From assembly GCF_050436765.1 (NCBI RefSeq), contig NZ_JBNQGD010000067.1:1-10733 (forward strand): a stretch of 10,733 bases of DNA, written 5' to 3'. Shown piece by piece: positions 6,853-10,733 of the stretch. Source of the DNA: Arachidicoccus sp050436765 (GTDB lineage: Bacteria; Bacteroidota; Bacteroidia; Chitinophagales; Chitinophagaceae). The notes under the pieces are model-generated. The model worked only from the letters and a program-made list of their open reading frames with translations. It did no database searches and was not told the origin of the DNA. Every line of letters begins with the position of its first letter. Position 1 is the stretch's first letter. A program made the translations under genes and the position numbers.

Positions 6853-7220
6853 AACGTTACTTTAAAAACTTGGAAACAAACCCCTGATGGCAAGATTTTA
6901 AAAAGTGATGTAACAATTGCAAGAAATTATTTGAACGTAGAAAAGCTTTAGAAAGGATAGTCACTTCTTATTTAGACTTAGCAGAAAATAGAGCAAGAAA
7001 CAGACAGGTAATGAATATGAAGGATTGGGATAACCTTTTAGTTCAATTTTTGGAATTGGCAGATTATCCAATTTTAAAAGACAATGGCAAAATATCAATG
7101 TTGGAAGCAAAGCTAAAAGCCGAAAGTGAGTATGATAAATTCCGTGTGATTCAAGACCAAAATTATGTTTCCGATTTTGATAAGGAAATGAGAAAATTAA
7201 TAGACAAGAAAAAGAAATAG
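6853..7220 (+). pseudogene. RhuM-family protein, C-terminal remnant, frameshifted
   Basis: Remnant of a RhuM family gene (named after the Salmonella SPI-3 protein; molecular role unknown, often found near restriction and other defence genes). Two frames must be joined. From 6853 to a stop at 6949-6951 one frame reads NVTLKTWKQTPDGK then KSDVTIARNYLNVEK. From about 6942 another frame continues ALERIVTSYLDLAENRAR, MNMKDWDNLL, ILKDNGKISMLEAK and SEYDKFRVIQDQNYVSDFDK, up to the TAG at 7218-7220. These follow the order of the conserved RhuM C-terminus as I remember it. The break, a one-base shift, lies between 6940 and 6948. About 200 N-terminal residues of a normal protein of roughly 330 are missing; stop codons lie just upstream (6850). 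An internal ATG at 7011 could give a 69-residue peptide, but this is more likely a dead gene than a real short one. Confidence 0.72.
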
Positions 7221-7223
7221 CCA

Positions 7224-7328
7224 ATGCCAAATTTAGGACACGTAACATACGATCAAACAGGAAAAAGTAAATCGACTAATGAATTGGGTATGCGAGCGAG
7301 AAATACAGGAAAAATGTTGAAAAGCTAA
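7224..7328 (+). pseudogene. N-terminal stub of a DEAD/DEAH restriction-type helicase (candidate)
   Basis: A 34-codon frame starts three bases after the RhuM remnant stop, in operon-like spacing. It reads MPNLGHVTYDQTGKSKSTNE, continues LGMRA, and stops at 7326-7328. The pattern of a short beta segment, then STNELGMR, resembles the first residues of large DEAD/DEAH helicases of the restriction-subunit type, where GMR is followed by a glutamine-rich helix and a Walker A motif. Past GMR another frame (EREIQEKC) fits that helix better, so a frameshift near 7290 is likely. No Walker A or later motif remains, so nearly all of the gene is gone. The identification rests on memory of a short motif and may be wrong; a chance 34-codon frame is the alternative. 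Confidence 0.4.
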
Positions 7329-7426
7329 GCAATAAGCACCGTTACCAAATCCTTACCCGACTTTTGATAATCTTTGTAAAAGCTTAGTATTCAAACGATA
7401 CATCTTTTTCCTAAACACTTTAGAAT

Positions 7427-7464
7427 AAAAAATCTTGGACGCTTTTTTGCAACCGGGATTTTTT
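7427..7464. terminator. Hairpin before prfB, usable in either direction
   Basis: AAAAAATCTTGG (7427-7438) pairs with CCGGGATTTTTT (7453-7464): 12 pairs including two G-U, with a 14-base loop. The A-run on the left arm and T-run on the right arm give a terminator shape on both strands. It separates the decayed island from prfB. Between 7329 and 7426 I see no gene on either strand. Confidence 0.6.
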
Positions 7465-7499
7465 GTTTCGCAAAGTATCTTAATCATCAAATCATCCAT

Positions 7500-7507
7500 T
7501 ATCTTCG
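7500..7507 (+). promoter_or_regulatory. Candidate -7 element for a near-leaderless prfB transcript
   Basis: TATCTTCG differs by one base from the Bacteroidota -7 consensus TAnnTTTG and lies only five bases before the prfB ATG at 7513. Such a promoter would give an mRNA with almost no leader. No TTG is found at the expected -33 distance, so confidence is low. Confidence 0.22.
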
Positions 7508-7512
7508 CAGCT

Positions 7513-8596
7513 ATGACAATAGAACAATTAAAAGATATAAGAGACCGCGTACTTGTCTTGAGGAGGTTTCTTTGACGTCGATAATCGACAAGCTAAAGTA
7601 GAAGAAAACCGAAAACACTCCGTATCTGCGGGTTTTTGGGACAATAATGAGCGTGCTACTCAAATAATGAAAGATATCCAGGCTAATGAATATTGGCTAA
7701 AACTATATGAAGACGTTTCGTCCGGTGTAGAAGATTTTGCCATATTATTTGAGTTCTGGAAAGCCGGCGATGCTACGGAGGAGGAAACGCTGGCTGCCTA
7801 TAATTCAGCCGTTGAAAAGTTAGATGAAGCGGAATTTAAAAGTACGCTCAATCAGCCGGAAGACGAAATGCCTGCGGTGATGCAAATCACACCTGGCGCA
7901 GGTGGTACGGAAAGTCAAGACTGGGCGGAAATGCTACTGCGCATGTATAGAATGTACGGTGAAAAGCAGGGCTGGAAAGTTACTGAATTAGATTACCAAG
8001 AAGGAGAGGGAGCCGGTATTAAATCGGCGACATTGCAATTTGATGGTAGTTTTGCATTTGGTTTTCTGAAGGCGGAGAGCGGTGTGCATCGTCTGGTGCG
8101 CGTATCCCCCTTTGACAGTAATGGACGAAGACATACTTCTTTCACCAGCGTGAATGTTTATCCGCTTATTGATGACACAATAGAGATTGAAATCAATCCT
8201 GCAGATGTAAAAATGGAAACTTCCAGAAGTGGGGGTGCGGGCGGACAAAACGTAAATAAGGTAGAAACTAAGGTACAGCTTACACATATTCCTACTGGCA
8301 TTGTAGTCGTTTGCCAACAAGATAGAAGTCAGTTAGGCAACAGAGAAATCGCCATGAAAATGCTTAAAAGCCGCTTGTATGACTTGGAATTGCAAAAGCG
8401 GAACGCGATAAAAGACGAAGAAAATAAGAGTAAGAAAAAGATTGAGTGGGGAAGTCAGATTCGCAGTTATGTTTTGGATGACAGACGTGTAAAAGATCAT
8501 CGTACCAACTACCAAACCTTTAATCCGGAGGCTGTGCTCAATGGCGATATCCACGAATTTATCAAGGCTTTTTTAATGTTGAAAGAAGAAGATTAA
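7513..8596 (+). CDS. prfB: Peptide chain release factor 2, with programmed +1 frameshift
   Basis: RF2 recognises UGA and UAA stop codons and triggers release of the finished peptide. The gene is in two frames: 7513-7572 (20 codons, starting MTIEQLKDIRDRV), then, skipping T7573, 7574-8596, which starts DVDNRQAKVEENRK. The joined product is 360 residues, the usual RF2 length. Domain 1 helices occupy about the first 110 residues (SAGFWDNNERA near 38-48). SPF at 198-200 is the stop-codon-reading motif of RF2, and GGQ at 243-245, inside SGGAGGQNVNKVE, reaches the peptidyl-transferase centre. The residue matching E. coli position 246 is Ser, not the unusual Thr of K-12. HIPTGIVVVCQQDRSQ and the C-terminal DDRRVKDHRTNYQT are also typical. 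A reading that starts at the later ATG (7667) would lose about 50 residues of domain 1. tilS follows after 64 bases with no terminator between, so the two are probably co-transcribed. Confidence 0.96.
7561..7576 (+). promoter_or_regulatory. RF2 autoregulatory +1 frameshift site
   Basis: AGGAGG TTT CTT TGA C: an SD-like hexamer (7561-7566), three bases, the slippery Leu codon CTT (7570-7572), the in-frame stop TGA (7573-7575) and a C in the weak-termination context. It matches the E. coli prfB site (AGGGGG TAT CTT TGA C) in layout and spacing. When RF2 is scarce, the ribosome pauses at UGA and shifts forward by one base to make full-length RF2. The internal SD pairs with the 16S rRNA 3' end to help the shift. 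Confidence 0.95.
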
Positions 8597-8660
8597 TAAG
8601 ATGGATGAGTGACGGAAGGATTGGCACAATTGACCGCTCTTATTTAAAATGATCTAGTAA

Positions 8661-10043
8661 ATGAACCTGATATCATCTTTCCAAACCCAATTACAGCAGG
8701 ACTTTCCGTATGTTTCAAAAAAACATACTAAATTGCTGCTGGCTGTAAGTGGGGGTGTAGATAGTGTTGTATTGGTTGATTTATTTGCGCGGCTGGGATT
8801 TAATTTTGTCATTGCGCATTGCAATTTTCATTTAAGAGGAGAGGAGAGCAACCGGGATGAAATTTTTGTAAAAACTATTGCCGAGATATATCAGAAAGAA
8901 ATTTTTATCCAGCATTTTGAGACAGAGAAAATGGCGGAAATAGGGAAAACCTCTATTGAGGAAACAGCCCGTAATCTTCGCTACAATTGGTTCGTAGAGT
9001 TGTTGCATAAGGAAGATATTTTTCCACTTCCCGGCGGCGATGTACAGGCAAAAGAGGAATTTATTCAAAACAAATTTATTGTAACCGCTCATCACGCAAA
9101 TGACACAATAGAAACTTTGCTGATGAATTTCTTTCGTGGTACCGGTATTGGTGGTTTACACGGCATTCCTTCACGCAACAAAGATATTATTCGCCCCTTG
9201 TTATTTGCTAAGAGAGAAGAGATTGTTGCTTATGCCAAAGCGCATCATTTGAATTGGGTGGAAGATAGTTCCAATCAATCGGAGCTATATACACGTAACT
9301 TTTTCAGATTGAACTTTTTACCTGCTGTTCAGCAATATTTTCCTCGGGTAGAAGATAATTTATTGAATAATATTGACCGTTTCAAGGAAGCGGAGATCTT
9401 GTACAAACAAGCAGTTGATCGCAGTAAGAAAAAATTGTTGCAGCAAAAAGGAAAGGAGTTTTTAATACCTGTTTTATTGCTAAAAAAAATACCTGCTCAG
9501 CAAACTTTGCTTTGGGAAATAGCAAAAAGTTTTTCTTTTTCGCAGGCGCAAATTCCGGAAATTATAAAATTGCTGGAGGCTACTTCGGGTGCGCATATCG
9601 ATTCCGGGACACATCGGATTTTTAAAAATAGAAATCATTTGGTCATTACGCCATTGGCAGAAGCATTGTCCCAACAAGTGCTGATAAATAAAGAGGATAA
9701 AAATATTCATTTTGAAGATGGTCGTATTCAATTTTCTTTTCTGGAAAAGAATCTGTCCATCGACAAAGATTCCGGTATTGCTATGCTTGACGCCGATACT
9801 GTTAAGTTCCCGCTGTTATTGAGGAAATGGAAAACGGGTGATTATTTTTACCCTTTAGGGATGAAAAAGAAAAAGAAATTATCTCGTTTTTTCATTGATC
9901 AAAAGCTTTCTCTTTCTCAAAAGGAACATATCTGGGTACTTGAATCAGATAAGAAAATTGTTTGGATTGTGGGTCTGCGTATTGATGATCGGTTTAAGAT
10001 ATTACCTTCTTCTAAAAATATTTTAAGAATAGCGTTTAAATAG
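8661..10043 (+). CDS. tilS: tRNA(Ile)-lysidine synthase
   Basis: A 460-residue cytoplasmic enzyme that uses ATP to attach lysine to C34 of tRNA-Ile(CAU), changing its reading from AUG to AUA; it is essential in most bacteria. The N-type ATP pyrophosphatase domain begins with the PP-loop AVSGGVDS (28-35), followed by AHCNFHLRGEES (52-63), SIEETARNLRY (98-108) and TAHHANDTIET (142-152), with FFRGTGIGGLHGIP and RPLLFAKREEI after it. The C-terminal domain shows LRKWKTGDYFYPLGMKKKKK and IVWIVGLRIDDRFKI, the usual TilS end. Length is normal. A stop codon (TAA 8658-8660) lies directly before the ATG in the same frame, so no earlier start is possible. A segment of about 20 residues around 116-137 looks longer than the usual loop before TAHH. 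Confidence 0.95.
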   Translation: MNLISSFQTQLQQDFPYVSKKHTKLLLAVSGGVDSVVLVDLFARLGFNFVIAHCNFHLRGEESNRDEIFVKTIAEIYQKEIFIQHFETEKMAEIGKTSIEETARNLRYNWFVELLHKEDIFPLPGGDVQAKEEFIQNKFIVTAHHANDTIETLLMNFFRGTGIGGLHGIPSRNKDIIRPLLFAKREEIVAYAKAHHLNWVEDSSNQSELYTRNFFRLNFLPAVQQYFPRVEDNLLNNIDRFKEAEILYKQAVDRSKKKLLQQKGKEFLIPVLLLKKIPAQQTLLWEIAKSFSFSQAQIPEIIKLLEATSGAHIDSGTHRIFKNRNHLVITPLAEALSQQVLINKEDKNIHFEDGRIQFSFLEKNLSIDKDSGIAMLDADTVKFPLLLRKWKTGDYFYPLGMKKKKKLSRFFIDQKLSLSQKEHIWVLESDKKIVWIVGLRIDDRFKILPSSKNILRIAFK

Positions 10044-10121
10044 TGCCTTTTCTTCGCTTTTGCCCGGTAGTCGGATGCGACACTTTAAGGAGGCTCAAAA
10101 TCTTATCCACTCTCCCCGTTA

Positions 10122-10733
10122 TTATAATTTTCTAAAGCCACAAAAGGTGAAATGTTGTAGGGTCCCAAATGGTGTTAGATGATTTAGACTGACGCAGTTT
10201 ATCTTCTTAAAATATTTATTCCATTTTTCACTAAGGGTATCTGCTGAATATTGTTTGATAGCAATGCCACTACATTTTTGAGGACCTTGTTCAGAAAATG
10301 TGCCCATTACTAAAAAGCCATTTTGGTGAATACTTTGGTTGGCTATTTCTATATAAGCGCTAATTTCTTTTTCGCCGGTCAAGAAGTGAAAAGTCGCCCT
10401 GTCGTGCCAAAAGTCGTATTGTTCGGTTGGTTTAAAAGAAGTGATATCCGCCACTATCCATTTTACTTTTTTGGCGTCGTCTGCAAGTCTCTTTTTCACT
10501 CGCGTGATGGCGGCTTCTGAGATATCCAAAGCGGTAATATCCTCATAGCCTAAGGCTAACAATTCGTCCACCAGGTAACTATCCCCCGCACCGATGTCAA
10601 TGATTTTTGCATTTGTCGGTACATTATTTTGCCGCAGAAAACTTAAAGAAGTTTCGGGCCTGGCCTGAAACCAACTGTGTTCATTAGCTTCTTTAGTCAG
10701 ATAGATTTGCTCCCAATGCTTTTTTCGATCAAA
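10122..10733 (-). CDS. Class I SAM-dependent methyltransferase (start outside window)
   Basis: A 203-residue C-terminal portion read leftward; the frame is open to base 10733, starting FDRKKHWEQIY, which is close to the natural N-terminus of this family, so only a few residues are probably missing. A GTG at 10569-10571 lies inside motif I and is not a credible start. After SWFQARPETS (20-29) comes motif I IIDIGAGDSYL (44-54), the SAM-binding glycine loop. ALDIS (68-72, Asp70) ends the second strand, where the ribose hydroxyls bind. VADIT (94-98, Asp96) and YDFWHDRATFHFLT follow; WHDRAxFHF is the tell-tale of this small cytosolic methyltransferase group. The substrate is unknown. The gene converges with tilS across 78 bases in which I see no clear terminator. 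Confidence 0.88.
   Translation of the reverse strand, partial: FDRKKHWEQIYLTKEANEHSWFQARPETSLSFLRQNNVPTNAKIIDIGAGDSYLVDELLALGYEDITALDISEAAITRVKKRLADDAKKVKWIVADITSFKPTEQYDFWHDRATFHFLTGEKEISAYIEIANQSIHQNGFLVMGTFSEQGPQKCSGIAIKQYSADTLSEKWNKYFKKINCVSLNHLTPFGTLQHFTFCGFRKL

Noticed and set aside
6961..7248. Reverse-strand open frame of 95 codons
   Set aside because: It lies opposite the RhuM and helicase remnants, whose + strand translation carries recognisable family sequence, and has no recognisable motif of its own.
7338..7420. Short reverse-strand peptide (MYRLNTKLLQRLSKVG) as the end of a gene
   Set aside because: The frame upstream of it is low-complexity Lys/Phe sequence running through the terminator hairpin, and no family is recognisable.
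7667..8596. prfB as a 309-residue protein starting at the ATG at 7667
   Set aside because: The upstream frame joined through CTT TGA C gives a complete 360-residue RF2 with the conserved start, so the shorter form would be an annotation error.
10122..10571. Methyltransferase as a complete 149-residue gene starting at GTG 10571
   Set aside because: That start falls just after the glycine loop of motif I; the frame continues without a stop through the whole N-terminal family region to the window edge.

Overview
The window looks like a chromosomal segment of a member of the Bacteroidota, probably the Chitinophagaceae or a near relative. The evidence is the low GC content, the A-rich rather than Shine-Dalgarno-like start regions, a ccmC-ccmD-type cytochrome c module next to a 471-residue glutamate dehydrogenase, and the particular forms of TilS, RF2 and methyltransferase. 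The genus assignment is an inference from gene style; I could not run a search.

Left part (1-3647): a sulfatase cut by the window edge, then a secreted GH35 beta-galactosidase, both on +. Together they suggest the end of a polysaccharide-utilisation region acting on a sulfated or galactose-rich glycan. No SusC/SusD pair or regulator is visible here. Middle-left (3905-4852): a CcmC/CcsA-like haem-handling membrane protein and a CcmD-like single-span protein, 27 bases apart, form a small cytochrome c maturation operon. Next is gdhA (5043-6458), which links glutamate and 2-oxoglutarate. It has an 18-base inverted repeat upstream and a perfect 16-bp stem just after its stop codon.

Middle-right (6459-7512): about 1 kb with no intact gene, and the most unusual part of the window. 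In order it holds (a) a structured stretch whose 3' end resembles the right end and omega (guide) RNA 3' end of an IS200/IS605 TnpB element, with no tnpB beside it; (b) a 14-base perfect palindrome and a strong intrinsic terminator; (c) a frameshifted C-terminal remnant of a RhuM-family gene; (d) three bases later, a 34-codon stub that resembles the N-terminus of a restriction-type DEAD/DEAH helicase; (e) a hairpin that can act as a terminator in either direction. I read this as the scar of a defence or mobile island that has been mostly deleted.

Right part (7513-10733): prfB (RF2), encoded in two pieces joined by a classical +1 programmed frameshift at CTT TGA C, with an internal AGGAGG; then tilS, 64 bases downstream and probably co-transcribed; then, convergent on -, a class I SAM-dependent methyltransferase whose first few residues lie beyond the right edge.

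I do not see a complete undescribed system. The best leads are the orphan TnpB-type RNA and right end, the RhuM-helicase scar, and the SD-dependent RF2 frameshift in a lineage that hardly uses SD sequences for initiation.
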